Shown piece by piece: positions 1 through 11,829 of a stretch of DNA of 64,000 bases. The stretch comes from Vitellaria paradoxa (taxonomy: Eukaryota > Streptophyta > Magnoliopsida > Ericales > Sapotaceae): positions 54,491,947-54,555,946 of the forward strand of contig CM034233.1 in the NCBI GenBank assembly GCA_019916065.1. Direction: 5' to 3'. The notes beneath the pieces were generated by a model. The model saw only the letters and a program-made list of their open reading frames with translations. It searched no databases and was not told the DNA's origin. Numbering within the stretch: the stretch's first letter is position 1; each line of letters begins with the position of its first letter. The translations under genes were made by a program, and so were the position numbers.

Positions 1-1502
1 AAAGCTTTAAAGAAAAGGTGGTAGAATGGTGGTAGGCTACAAGTCACTAGGCAAACTAGTTATGTAATGCATAGAATATTGCAACTCTTTAAAGTAGACA
101 TTATAAAGAGGAATGGGGAAGCCTTTAGGAGATTGAAAAGCAAAACTGATGAGGGAGGTCAACTAGGTGGATCAAAAAGATATTACAAAACCACTATTTG
201 TTGAGGAAATTCAAACTATAGGCAAAGAGTATATCAAGTTATTTAGGCTACAAGAAATTAGTTGGAAGTAGAAATAACGAAGGCCCTTTGGTTGAAGGAT
301 GGGGATAGGAACACAAGAATTTTCCACAGAATTGTAAATGTTCACATAAAGCATATCACAAAGCCAAATTTGTTGTGGAAGGTAGAGTGATAGAGCAAGA
401 AGATCAAAGTAGAGATAATATTATCCATTTTTATGAAGACTTATATTCCAAAATGGAGGCCTCAAGTGGATGATTTGGAATTTGCCAACATGTTAACAGT
501 AAGGAAAACAAATATTGAAGCAGCCTTCAGTGAAGAGTAAGTGTGGGGAGCTTTGAAATCCTTAAGACAAGGCTCCAAGTCCAAATGGATGAACTATAGC
601 CTACTTTAACTATTAATATGAGATCCTTAAAAATGATGTCATGAGAGTGTTTGAGAAATTCTTTTAGAATGGGGAAATTGTTAGGAGCATCAATACAACT
701 TTCTTGGCTATAACAACCCAAAAATTCTATAAACACAAAGGATTTCAGGCTTATCAACTTGATAGGCAGTATACACGTTGATAGGAAAAGTTCTAACCAC
801 TAGATAAAAGTGGTGGTGTTATCATCAGCCTCTAATTACCAAAATTCCTTTGAAGAAGGCCAAGCAGCTCCTAGATGTAGCTCCTATGGCAACTAAGTTA
901 GTAGACTCTAGACTAAAGTGGAAAGAGCTTGGCATTATTTGCAAACTAGATAATGAGAAATTATTTGACCAAGCTAACTAGAATTTCTTAATATATTTAC
1001 TTGGTAGAATGTGACTGGGGAAAATGGAAGAAGTGGGACATCTTGTTTGTGTAAAATACAAGGGAAGTCCATTGACCATATCCTTTTACACTGTTAGTGG
1101 ACAAAGGAGTAGTGAGATGTGTTGTTATGTCGCTTTGGGATTTGGTGGGTGTAACATAAGGACTCAAAAGACCTCAAAAATTGGTGGAAGGGTAAGAAAA
1201 TAGGAGGCTAAAGCTTGGAGGGTGGCCCCTTTTTTTTTAGCCTAGCTAGTTTGGAAGGAAAGGAACCACATAACTTTTCAAAAGATCAAATTTTTGTTGC
1301 ATAGAGTGAAAAAGATTACTTTTGTCTTAATTGTACAATTAAACTTGTAGCGGTATAGATCCAAATTTGATTTTTCTTTTTTTCCTTTTTATTTTGTGAA
1401 GAATATGATGCCTTAATACAGTTGGAAGGTTTTGTAACAGCAATTCCTTAATGCCTTTGCCCTTTCTTTGTTATAAATAAAATTTTTCTATTGATAAAAA
1501 AA
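1..1502 (+). mobile_element. Decayed L1-type LINE, 3' part
   Basis: This is the 3' portion of a non-LTR retrotransposon, cut by the window edge. Around 289-333 the frame reads WLKDGDRNTRIFHRI, which matches the motif just upstream of the reverse transcriptase in plant L1 LINEs. Near 1030-1095 the translation SGTSCLCKIQGKSIDHILLHC-like stretch (C-x-C, H, HC) resembles the zinc-binding domain after plant LINE RTs. The RT core between them is too full of stops to give a continuous frame. The element ends in an A/T-rich tail at about 1465-1502, giving plus orientation. It is inactive. No target duplication can be tested because the 5' end lies outside the window. Confidence 0.75.
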
Positions 1503-1798
1503 CTCTAGTATTGCTAATAGCAGTGTAAACCGTAAAGTTTTCATCCTTCCACCATGCCAAGTTCTATTCTATGAAAACAACCTTGCAATTCTTACAGCTT
1601 CACGTTCAGATCATGATGAAAGCTCGCCATCTTTCATCTTTGTAAGAAGACATCCATTATTATATTACATCAATTTCCTGAGGCTAAAAATTTAGAGCAT
1701 TAGAGACCAGAAATGCTAGGTCTAAATTTATGATAATAGTATAGAGAGACATACTTTTAGCCAAGCAAAAGATCATGTTTGATTTCTATATAAGATGG
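1503..1798. other. Spacer between LINE tail and TONSOKU fragment
   Basis: No open frame or structural signal that I can support. It lies where downstream TONSOKU introns or exons would be expected on the minus strand, but I cannot match the translation to that protein, so the gene copy appears to stop here. Confidence 0.4.
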
Positions 1799-3367
1799 TC
1801 AAGAGACACATTTGTGTTCAATTGTTGCATCTGTCACCTTGGGCATGTTTCTTATTAGCTTCTTGATATTCTTCTCTTCTTTCTTTATTGCATCCATTAC
1901 CTTCATTACTTCTTTTACTTTTTCAATTTTTTGACAAATTTGATAAACCAAATCATCCTCATCTTCCATGGATTTTGACAGTTTTAGAGCCCTTTCATAG
2001 CACCAAATTGCATCCTCACATTTCTGAATCCTGTAATGCAATTCCCCCAGATTGATGTAGCCTTCTGCCTCTCCTTGGCAATGGCCAATTCTATTACAAA
2101 TCTTGATGTCCATTTTAATATGCTTTTGAGCTTTATCCCACTTCCCAAGCTCCATGTACACTTTTTCAAGGTTATGGCAGGGCCTACTATGTCTATCGTT
2201 GTCTTGAATTACCTCCTCATCATCACAAATCTATAATCCTTCAGTAAGAATTCTCTGGGCTTCTTCCAAGCTATCAAGGTCCATTTCAAGCATTTCAATA
2301 TTATTTTGAGCATCAATATACTCCTTAAGGAAAGAAGATTTACTAGACGGTGGGTTATCCTTAAGAATTTGGGCAAGGTTCATGGATAATTTGAAATAGT
2401 TTTTAGCATTTTGAACAAAATAATGGTCATCATTGGATCTTACAAACATTTCGCGATAAGTTGGACCAAGTTGAATGCATGCTCCTTGTTGCTCAATGAG
2501 GTCATTACTGTCCTTGGCAAGCTCTAAATGTTTTTTCTTTATCATTAAACACAATATCAGATAATAAGTTCGAGGAGAAAAATGCATAAACTAGAAAACA
2601 CATGAAATGTAGTTTATGAATATATTCCATCAAATTTTCAAAACATGATGAACACAAAGCTATTAGAAGCTCAAAGCATGTTTAAATGATAACATAGTAA
2701 ATTGGATGTCTGTGTGGTGGCAAAAATCGTTGTGCAGTGCACCTACCTACTACTAACTATATAGGGATATTATGCGCAGTGTGCCTGATTTCAACAGCCA
2801 AAACTCAAACGATTATGCTCATCTGGCACTCTAGGCGCCTAAAACCCTGTGAATATAGATGAATTGTAGATGAAACTTCACTATGGTACTTGGGGAATCA
2901 CCACAAACACTCATTAATTGATAAGAGAACACACAAGAAAGGAAAGGAAATGCGTGTTCTTTCTTAATTGAGCCAATAAAATAACAATACATACCATAGT
3001 TTTCGTTTCTTCCCCTCAACTCTCCCAGCAATCGATCAGAAGGAAAAATAATAATAATAATTGGGAGAAGGAAGAGGAATAGAAATAAAATTGCCTGATA
3101 AATTAGCGCATCTTAGAAGTACTCGAGGCGGAGGTAGACCTCACCAAGGGACTGGCAAGTGGGAAGGAGTTGTTTCTCGGGGAGGTATTGGACGGAGACC
3201 TCACAGTCGATTCGGAGCCCTCTCAGCGCCTCGACATACTCTCCTCTGTTCTTCAAAATGTTACCAATAACATTTGCCCACCTAGCCTCCTCCTGGCGGT
3301 TCCCCTCTGGTGGCATTCCGGTACGCCCACTTTGCCGTACTGAGCTGAGTATGGTCTCCCTCGGCAT
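1799..3367 (-). pseudogene. TSK: TONSOKU (TSK/BRU1/MGO3) 5' fragment, broken
   Basis: TONSOKU is a large nuclear TPR/LRR protein that protects plant replication forks and heterochromatin inheritance. Exon 1 (about 3115-3367) begins [13 protein letters not shown] and continues with [19 protein letters not shown], very close to the family N-terminus. After an intron of roughly 570 bp, exon 2 (about 1799-2545) encodes tetratricopeptide repeats, including [20 protein letters not shown]. The reading frame continues through 2231-2233, but there a TAG replaces the residue expected between GL and ICDDEEV, a premature stop. A second stop follows CVS at 1799. The exon 1 donor region is not clearly canonical. 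The fragment covers only the N-terminal TPR part; the rest of the gene is absent from the window. It could be a gene-fragment duplication carried by a transposon or a truncated old copy. Confidence 0.85.
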
Positions 3368-4738
3368 TAATCTTACTGACGAAGAAGAATATGGTTGATT
3401 GCTTGATTGATCGAAGCGGATTGAGTTGAGAAGGTTTTGTTTGTTTTGGCGGCTGTGATTTGTGAATTGTGGTTTATTTCAAATTTTGTAGGTGTGCACA
3501 TAGTTTCCCGCTTTTCCTTTTCACATTTTTTTTTCTTTATTTTTGGTTAAATTCACTCGACCCACTTTCTAAAATGTTAACACTGTTGCAACTAGGTTGA
3601 AAGCACCTCTTCAGTTCATTATTTCCCCCGGTATGCCCTTACCAATCTTCTTTCAATTATGTAGATTTTTGGGAAGTTATAAATGGAATAATTGATTAGC
3701 TTGGGAGAAAATTCACGGGTTTTGAGAGATTTTAAAGTATGCCTGTTCATATAAATTATATTTAGAAATCTTTAATTAATAAGTTTTGGAGTTTCTTATG
3801 AGTTTCCTAAATACCTAAGAACCTGCAAGTAGGTGTTTCATTTTAATTTTTTAACACCTCATTTAGAGATTTTCATGGTTTTATAAATTCTTGGACGGTA
3901 ATACCCTCGTTAAAATATTAAAATTTAAACTTGACTTTTTTAACAAGAATCAATTAATAAAATATATTTCATACTTATTTAAATTTAATAAATATAATTA
4001 ATTAAAGTAAATTGTTTTTTATTTAATTATTAATTATCAAATTATAAACTAAATTAAATTATTTAATAAATTATTTTAATAATTAAATTATATCTGATTG
4101 AATTATTTTAATAAATAATATAATTAAAATAATTTAATTTAATTAATTAATTACATTACATTAATTATTAATTATTAAATTAATTTAATAATTTAATTTA
4201 ATTAATATAATTATATTATTTATTAGAAATAATTTAACAAAATATATTTCATATTAATTAGATTTAATTAATAAAATTAATTATATTATATTATTTATTA
4301 AAAATAATTTTTATTTTATAAAATATTTGAATAAAATAATTCATTTTAATATGATGTAACAAAAAAGACAAACTTTTACAATTGATAAAATATTTATATT
4401 AAAAAAAGAGAGTGAAAATACTTTTTCTTTTGTTTATTCTTTTTTGTTTAAGTTTTCATTTTTTTGGAAACAAAAAAATAAAATAGATTTAACTGACATG
4501 CTTTTGTTATCCATTTTTTTTAGAACTCTATAAACATAAACAAAAAAGACTAATTTTTTGTGTGTTATTTCAACATAATCATAATATATTGTTTTATATG
4601 TAAAGTGCTTAATGCTTAACGAAAACAAAGGTACATGTGTCATTATATATATTAACAAACACTTCAGAATCCATTTAAAAAATAAAATCCAAATACGAGT
4701 TCATTATTTTTAAACTTATATTCTGAAAATACGTAATT
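3368..4738. other. AT-rich spacer upstream of TONSOKU fragment
   Basis: No supported gene. The first 150 bases would be the 5' UTR and promoter side of the TONSOKU copy. From about 3880 to 4340 the DNA is almost pure A/T, built from irregular repeats of TTAATTAAATTAATTATA-like words. Short open frames here (for example 4434-4658) look like chance products of base composition. Confidence 0.6.
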
Positions 4739-5533
4739 TGCTGCTAGTGATCCCAATCAATCAACCATATACACACAATTGTAGAAGGCAAGATAAAAAG
4801 AATGAGGAAACCCACACAGGGAAACCCCAAAACTTTCACTAAAATAAACGTTGGTTACAAACTCAAACCCTCGATAGATCGACTCCTCGACTCTATACTC
4901 TTGTTGACGTTTGCTCAAATCCTCGATTCACCAACTCCTTTTGCAAAAGCCCTTCGACTCCTCGAAGGCACAACACCGAATTCTTGGCAATTTCAAGTGT
5001 TAAATCCTTAGTTCTTCCGAGATTCGAACTCCTTCGAATCACATAGACGCAAGAATGTTTGGCTAAGTGTTTGAGAGAATGTTTAGACTTTTCTGGCTCA
5101 CAAACTGTTGTATATTCTCTTTCTGTCTGTGACCCTGAAGACGTCCAGAGGATATATATAAACAAACTGAGGCGGTTAGGGTTCGAAAGCTTGACAAAAT
5201 AGGCTAAAAACTGTACTCGCAAGAAGGACGCACCCCGCGGTCATCCCGTGGCCTTCCCACGACTCAGAGCGGACTTCTCGCACGGTAAATTCTTGAAGTT
5301 TTGCTCTTTGGATTTTCCCACGCCTAACTGCGGGCTTCCTGCGTAACTCAATTCTGATACTTGTTTGGCTTCTTAAAGACTTCCAGCCATTATGGAAATA
5401 GTTCTTTTGAGACCTTTCAGAATTCTATTTGACTTGAGACTCTAGTGCTTTAGTCTACACTAAGTCTAAAAGTACAAACACTTTTTTTTTTTTTTTATCA
5501 TAGATTTACCAATTTACAATATTTGTTTTAACA
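4739..5533 (-). repeat. Solo LTR of a Ty1/copia element
   Basis: About 795 bp related along its length to the copia 3' LTR at 54110-54923. Shared blocks include the GAGGAAAcCC...CAAAACTTTCACTAAA-like segment and the series of CTCCTCGACT words. On the minus strand it starts TGTTAAAACAAATA and ends near GCAGCA, with a TATATATATC box at 5151-5160. A GC-rich palindromic block (CCCGCGG, CCCGTGGCC) lies at 5228-5285, upstream of that box. No internal element sequence flanks it, so it is a solo LTR. Flanking bases do not give a clear 5-bp target duplication, and the left end is uncertain by some bases. Confidence 0.7.
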
Positions 5534-5606
5534 TATTCCAAGATAGCTCAGAACTCATACCATCTAGACACCTTAGAACTTATACCAACCCATACCATCT
5601 AAAAGT

Positions 5607-5824
5607 ATCTCAAAACCCATACTTTAAAACATCCAAGCACCTTATATGAAAAATTAATGAGAAAAATTACGAGGGGTTTGTGGGAACTAAAAGGGGCAAA
5701 ACCCATGCCTCATAACACAACTCTAAAAACATCTCAAAACCCATACTCTAAAACATCTAAGCACATTATATGAAAAATTAATGAGAAAAATGAAGAAGGG
5801 TTTGTGGGAACTAAAAGGGGCAAT
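5607..5824. repeat. Two-copy direct repeat, 124-bp period
   Basis: About 94 bases starting ATCTCAAAACCCATACT and ending AAAAGGGGCAA occur at 5607-5700 and again at 5731-5824 with a few mismatches. No coding frame spans them. It is a local tandem duplication of unknown origin. Confidence 0.75.
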
Positions 5825-6169
5825 TTTATGACTATTTTTTTTTTTTACGCAACTTCAAATAAATGGATACATCCAAAAATGTATGCTCTTACCAGTCCAT
5901 CTTTCTTTAGAGTCTCTTCTCGAACACTTACTCAACACTAGTGTTCCAATGATGTAGTATAAAGTTATCAAATCATTAATTAGAAAACTAAGAAAAATCT
6001 TAGTAGGCATCCAAATGGATATTAAGCTTAAGAAAAGTTTTTAATAATGCAAAAGTCTTCAAGATAGCCAAATTAGATTAAAATGTCCAATAGAGCAACT
6101 AGTTCAAAATGCAAGGGTATTCAAGCTAACCAAGCTGAGAAAACTCTGTACAAAATAAAATTGCATAGA

Positions 6170-6960
6170 AATTATGCCAAAGAAATGGTAAACCACTTAC
6201 TTTACCCAAAAAAGAAATACGAAATTTTTTAAACTAGGACAGGAGACTGGACTCCATAGTTCATTGAAGAAATATGAAAAATCCATTTTGCTGGAAAGAA
6301 TTAACAATTTTCCAAAGGTATGTCAAGAATGACTTTTGAGATAAAAAAACTTTAAGAAAAAAATTGAAAGTCTAAAAAATATTTTGACAAATATGATTTC
6401 AAAAATTAATTTTGAAACATCAGAATTTAATTATAACAAAATTTTTGAAACCCAACAAATTATGGAGATGCTAGAAACTCCTTTGAAAATTTTAAGTTTG
6501 AGACAGTCAATAGGATTGAGATTTATGAAAAGGCTAAATAGGTCTTTCGTAAACCACTATTTTTAATTAATGAAAGAATGTCAATGATCAAATGACTAAA
6601 CCAATCTTTGAAAAAAATTTTGATAGAATAACTTATGATTCAATATTTCATCATGGAAAAATTCAATTCAATTTTCAGTTAGATAAATGAAGATTCGAAA
6701 CCATCAATTAAGGATTAATCAAAATATTATCTTCAATTCATTGGAAACAGTAGCCCCTTAGTATTTTATAGCCATGATTAAAATAATGATCAATAAAATT
6801 CTACATGACTTTAAAAGAAAAATCCTAACATTTTAAAAATTGTCAACTCTATGGGTTCGGACCATGGGAATACAATGAAAGATTCTATAAATCATATATA
6901 TCAAATCTAGACATTGAAGAATACACCCCAGCAAATAACATTATTAAAGAAACCTAAGGA
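6170..6960 (+). pseudogene. Decayed coding-like sequence, unidentified
   Basis: Short plus-strand frames carry protein-like composition, such as KINFETSEFNYNKIFETQQI near 6390-6450, ILKIVNSMGSDHGNTMKDS near 6830-6890 and GFGPWEYNERFYKSYISN near 6850-6910. They shift between frames and contain many stops. I do not recognise a family with confidence. An old viral or retroelement polyprotein is possible. The flanks at 5825-6170 and 6960-7308 show nothing more. Confidence 0.3.
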
Positions 6961-7308
6961 CAAGGAAGCTATGTAAGATATTTCCTTAATTATGTTAATT
7001 ACGTTGCCTGATTCATGAAATGCGTTACGTTTCCAATAATGTGATTTTTATGGGATATGTTACAACCTTAATTATGTTAATTATTACAGTCTCTTAATTA
7101 CTATAATTATATGACTTATTTATCAAAGAACGTTTTGATTGTAATTACACATATTTATGAAAAAAGTTTTGTTTAAATTTATATTACATAATTAAGTTAT
7201 TTATTTGTAATAACTGATAGCAAAAACAAATCTTGACTATTCATTTAGTTACTTAACGGATGTACTAGATTAATCAGTAAGATATATAGATTAGACCTCA
7301 CTCTGCCC

Positions 7309-7326
7309 ATTAAGGTTACAGGTATA
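7309..7326. repeat. Left target-site duplication of RTE LINE
   Basis: The 18 bases ATTAAGGTTACAGGTATA are identical to 10498-10515 and bound the RTE element exactly, as expected for target-primed reverse transcription. Confidence 0.92.
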
Positions 7327-7572
7327 AACCAAACCAAACCAAGCCTTTTCTCATTAAGTGGGGTCGGCTACATGGATTTGTCGACGCCAATTAGATCTGT
7401 TTAGGGGCATGTCCTCCGATAAATCTAGGTAGGTCAGGTCATGTTTAATGGTTTCTTTCCAGCTTCTCTTGGGTCTTCCGCTACCTCTCCTACTCTTGGC
7501 AATCTCCATACTTTCACACCTTCTAACAGGTGCCTCTGCTGGACGCCTTCTAACATGGCCAAACCATCTTAA

Positions 7573-9300
7573 TCAGTTTTCTCTCATTTTATCTTCAATC
7601 AGTGCTATTCCTACTTTGCCCCTAATCTGCTCGTTCCTAATCCTATCTTTCCCTGTAATCCCGAACATCCACCTTAGCATCCTCATCTCCGCAACTGCCA
7701 TCTTCTGACCATGATTATGCTTTACTGCCCAACACTCTGATCCATATAGCAGCGCTGGTCTAACCGCTACCTTATAATACTTTCCTTTCACATCGAGGGG
7801 GACTTTTCGGTCGCACAAAATACCCAAAGCACTCCTCCATTTGGTCCACCCAGCTTGAATCCTGTGACTTACATCAGTATCAATCCCTCCATCTTGTTGC
7901 ACCATAGATCTAAGGTACCTAAATTTATCTTTCTCTACAATCTTTTGTGTGCCTAAACTTACTTCTATACTACCTGTTATCCTACTTTGACTAAACTTAC
8001 ATTCCATATATTCCGTCTTGCATCGGCTTAGCCTAAACCCTTTTGTCTCTAACGTATCCCACCACAATTCTAGCTTAGCATTCACTCCTTCTCTCATCTC
8101 ATCTACTAAAACAACATCATCTACAAATAGTATACACCACGACACCTCATCCTGAATATGTCTTGTAATCTCATCCATAACTAAAGCAAACAAGTACGGG
8201 TTTAACGCTGAGCCTTGATGTAAACCAATCGTGATAGGGAACTCATTAGTCTCTCCACCAGTTGTCCGTATAGATGTCATAGCTCTATCATACATGTCTT
8301 TTATCGCCTCAATATATGCGACACACGCTCTTTTATTTTCCAATACTCTTCATAGAATCTCCCTAGGAACCGGTCATATGCCTTCTCTAAATCGATGAAC
8401 ACTATATGTAAATCTTTTTGACCTTCTCTATACTGTTCCATTAACCTCCTCAAGAGAAAGATAGCCTCCATGGTTGATCTTCCAGGCATGAAACCAAATT
8501 GGTTCTTTGAAATGTTTGTTATCCTTCTTAGTCTTCTCTCAATAACTCTTTCCCATAATTTCATCATATGGCTCATCAATTTAATCTCGCGGTAGTTTGC
8601 ACAGTTCTGAATATCACCTTTGTTCTTGTATATGGGTATAAGGATACTTTTCCTCCATGCATCAGGCATCTTCTTGCTCTTTAGCACTACATTAAAAAGT
8701 TTTGTCAACCAACTTATGCCATCCTCTCCTAAGCACCTCCAAACCTCAATAGGGATACCATCTGGCCAAACCGCTTTCCCATTCTTCATCATTTTTAATA
8801 CTTCTTTTACTTCTTCCCTACTGATTCTCCTATAGAACATAAAATTTAATTCTTCCCTAAAACTGGTAAACTGCCCCAAATGTATGTCACTACTACTACT
8901 TTCGTTAAATAACTTGTAGAAGTAGCTCTTCCAACACTCCTTTATCTCATCTTCTTTTACTAATACCTTTTCATCATCATCATTAATGCATTTAACTTGG
9001 TTTAAATCCTTGGTCCCTCTATCTCTAGATTTAGCAAGCTTGAATATCTCTCTTTTGCCATCCTTAGTGTCAAGTCGCCTATATAAATCCTCAAATGTCT
9101 TTGCCTTAACCTCACTAACTGCCTTTTTGGTTTCTCTTCTAGCTTCTCTATACCTTTCCAAGTTCGCTTCATTTCAGTCGTTTTGCCAAGATTTAAAACA
9201 CTCTCTTTTAGCTCTTATCTTATCTTGGATGGCCTCGTTCCACTACCATGCCTCTTTCTGTGCTAGAGCATTCCCTTTGGATTCTCTTAAGACTTCTTTC
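7573..9300 (-). pseudogene. RTE LINE reverse transcriptase
   Basis: This is the RT that copies the element RNA at the nicked target. The linker [20 protein letters not shown] precedes RT motifs [35 protein letters not shown] and IDLEKAYDR. In the next frame follow GLHQGSALNPYLFALVMDE, the catalytic FVDDVVLVDE (about 8097-8128) and the C-terminal LYGSECWAVK and MRMLRWMFG. A frameshift between 8340 and 8390 separates the two halves, and stops lie near 9175 and 9245. Within motif PDG a tryptophan stands where glycine is usual (AVWPDG). Confidence 0.9.
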
Positions 9301-9322
9301 CCTACCCTCCTAATACACTTTG

Positions 9323-10205
9323 CTATCTTATCCCACATAATATTGCACTCTCATTTACCGTCCAAATGTTTTCCTCTAGTACTCTTTCCCTAAATGCTGC
9401 TTGCTTATCACCTTTTAAGTTCCACCATTTAGTCTTTGAGCATCTATACGACTTCTTTTTTCTAGCCCACCTTTGAAGCTGCACATCTATGACTAACAAC
9501 CTATGTTGGGCAGTCAAGCTCTCCCCCGGTATAACTTTACAATCTTTACAAGCTACACGGTTTCTTTTCCTAGTTAAGAAGAAGTCAATCTGTGTCTTTG
9601 AGGAGCCACTCTTATAAGTCACCAAATGTTCCTCTCTCTTCCTAAAAATGGTGTTCGTCACCATGAGATCATAAGCCACTGCAAACTTCAAAATATCATT
9701 CCTTTCTTCATTTCTATCACCGTAACTATATCCCCTATGTACTCCTATATATCCATCTATGTCGTGTCCTATATGACCGTTCAAATCTCCTCCTATGAAG
9801 ACCATCTTTCCTTGAGATATCTCTAATAGCATTCCTTCCAAGTCTTCCCAAAACTTCTCCTTATGTACATCTCCTAAGCCCACCTGGGGGGCATAAGCAC
9901 TAATTACATTTACTATCTCTTCTCCTAACACTCACTTAATTGCAATAATCCTATCTCCACAGCATTTCACATTAACTATATCTTCCTTTAAGTCCTTGCT
10001 TACTACTATGTCGACCCCATTTCTCGATCTATTAAGTCCCGTATACCATAACTTATACCCAGTCCTATCAATCTCTTTAGCTTTCTGTCCCACCCACTTC
10101 ATCTCTTGCAAGCAAGTAATTGTGATTCTTCTCCTTTCCATTGTATCCACCACTTCCATAAGTTTCCCAGTTAAGCTCCCAATATTCCAAGTACCTAATC
10201 TCAGC
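9323..10205 (-). pseudogene. RTE LINE endonuclease (APE-like) domain
   Basis: The domain nicks target DNA to prime reverse transcription. Translation from about 10205 reads LRLGTWNIGSLTGKLMEVVD, then CLQEMKW, the start of an exonuclease-endonuclease-phosphatase fold with the catalytic glutamate region. Further on are ISAYAPQVG, FIGGDLNGHIG (the G-D-x-N motif) and, near the end, TAQHRLLVIDV in place of the usual SDH-type motif. A stop near 9930 splits it after RIIAIK. The frame is lost near 9345, before the linker to the RT. Confidence 0.88.
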
Positions 10206-10497
10206 CTTCTATTTTGGACTAGCTTCTTTGCCCCCCCACTCGTCCAGGAAAGTACGAGGACCCTTGCCTATTTAACACTGCGCCCGGGCGCCGATGCAGC
10301 GGTCCTTGCTTATTTAACACTGTACTCGGACCATACAGCGCGTCGCTAAATAGGGAACACCCCACGAAATCTCATTAGGTGTCAGAAAATCCATAAAAAA
10401 ATTCAACAAAGTTTTACGCTGGCTGTCAACTATCTAACACAACCCTCCTCGTTTATCCGGGCTTGGGACCGGCCATGAAAAAAACATAGGTGGAGTT

Positions 10498-10515
10498 ATT
10501 AAGGTTACAGGTATA
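10498..10515. repeat. Right target-site duplication of RTE LINE
   Basis: Identical 18-mer to 7309-7326, marking the 5' boundary of the minus-strand RTE insertion. Confidence 0.92.
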
Positions 10516-11829
10516 TCTATCAAAAATTTCTGTAGCAAAAGGAAAGGGATAAGGATGAGAAACGAATTTATACCCATTAGAAAGTTTTGCTCAACTGATC
10601 AAATGGCTATTTCGTCAATATTTAGTGTGTTTCTTAATGCTATTTGTGTAAGATTTATATTTTGTTCAAGGTCCAAATATTATACCTAAGTTTATGCATA
10701 AATTATGTTTTACATATGGTATCAGAATAGTAGGTTTTGAACAAATATGTTTTCCAGAATTAATGTTAATTGATATTGATTTAGCCATGTGCATCCAATT
10801 ATTTTCCGCCTAATGTAAAATGCCTATTGTTTTTGCATTTATTTTTCAAAATTTATGGAATTGAAATTAATTTGTTATCAATTATTACTGTGATTGGTGC
10901 AAAATTTGTATGTGAAATTTTAAGGTAATTGCATGCGTAATAACTGATTTTTGGGAGCAAATTAAGGGTTTCCAATCACTAAGGGTTTTTATTTGTTTTT
11001 TTCTTGATTTGATTTGGAAAGCATCAAACTTAAGGAAACTCTATTGAACTGCCAAATTATATATTATATTTGAATAAAGTTGGTGATAAACTTAAAGTAT
11101 ATAATTATATGATTAACTTTTGTTATTTCCACTAGACTAGCAAGGAAATAAAAAAAATAGTTGCTAATAAATTTTTAGCATTTTATGTTATTGCTATATC
11201 AAAATAGGCAAAATATGATTGATTTGTTTCATATTTTTTTAGATCATATGAAATAATTAAGAAATAATGCAAATTTTATGTTTTTAGCCATATTTTGTTA
11301 AAGCATGTGCTCTTAATTTTTATTGCTGCATTATTGACAAAATGTAAGAAAATAAATTATTGTGTATATGCATGATTTTATGTGTACTAATAGTTTGTTA
11401 GTCACCAAAGTGACCGAACTAAAAGGTTAAGGAAATAGTCATGCATAATAATGGTCATTTATCCTTATGTGAAGTGCCATTGATAAATTCAAATAGATAA
11501 ATTGACGTTCATGATTTTTTGAACTTTTGAATTTACCCAAAAGTAAATTACTATTTTAAAAGTAGTGAGCATAATGGTGGTTAAATTAATTTTTTTGGTG
11601 AATATATTTGGATATCTAAAGATAATAAATATGTTTGATTGAGAATAATTAATTACCTCGTAATAAACGACGTTTAACTTATGACATTGAGGCACTTTTA
11701 CAACCCAAGACATATGAGGGTAAGGCTTAAAGTGTGTGAATAAGGGTAAGGGATAATATATGAGATGGAGACCAAGGAAAGAAAAATATATCACATACTT
11801 TATTAAAAGGCTTCAAGTTGGTTTCTAGG
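10516..11829. other. Gene-free AT-rich stretch with a PBS-like site
   Basis: No supported gene. TGGTATCAGAATAG at 10717-10730 resembles the primer-binding site used by initiator-Met-tRNA-primed LTR elements and follows TTTTACA, so the sequence before it may be a decayed LTR end. No gag or pol translation follows. Open frames such as 11489-11794 look like chance. Confidence 0.35.

Larger units (their letters stand above)
7327..10497 (-). mobile_element. Full-length RTE-clade LINE with intact TSDs
   Basis: This 3.17-kb non-LTR retrotransposon lies on the minus strand between perfect 18-bp target duplications. Its 5' UTR (about 10210-10497) is followed by an endonuclease domain and a reverse transcriptase, in the RTE order. 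Its 3' end (7327-7345) is a short run of GGTTT-type repeats instead of poly(A), which is typical of RTE elements. The coding region has few lesions: an in-frame stop at about 9930, frameshifts near 9345 and 8340-8390, and stops near 9245 and 9175. The insertion is therefore fairly recent relative to its surroundings. It sits in decayed sequence with no gene. Confidence 0.93.

Noticed and set aside
1799..3367. A functional TONSOKU gene
   Set aside because: In-frame TAG at 2231-2233, doubtful first donor and missing downstream exons.
4434..4658. 74-codon open frame in the AT-rich spacer
   Set aside because: Composition follows the local A/T bias, with no recognisable motif or gene context.
8986..9393. 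135-codon plus-strand frame
   Set aside because: It is antisense to the RTE reverse transcriptase and linker and explained by that coding sequence.
10717..10730. tRNA gene or new LTR element at a TGGTATCAG site
   Set aside because: Only a PBS-like word is present; no cloverleaf and no gag/pol downstream.
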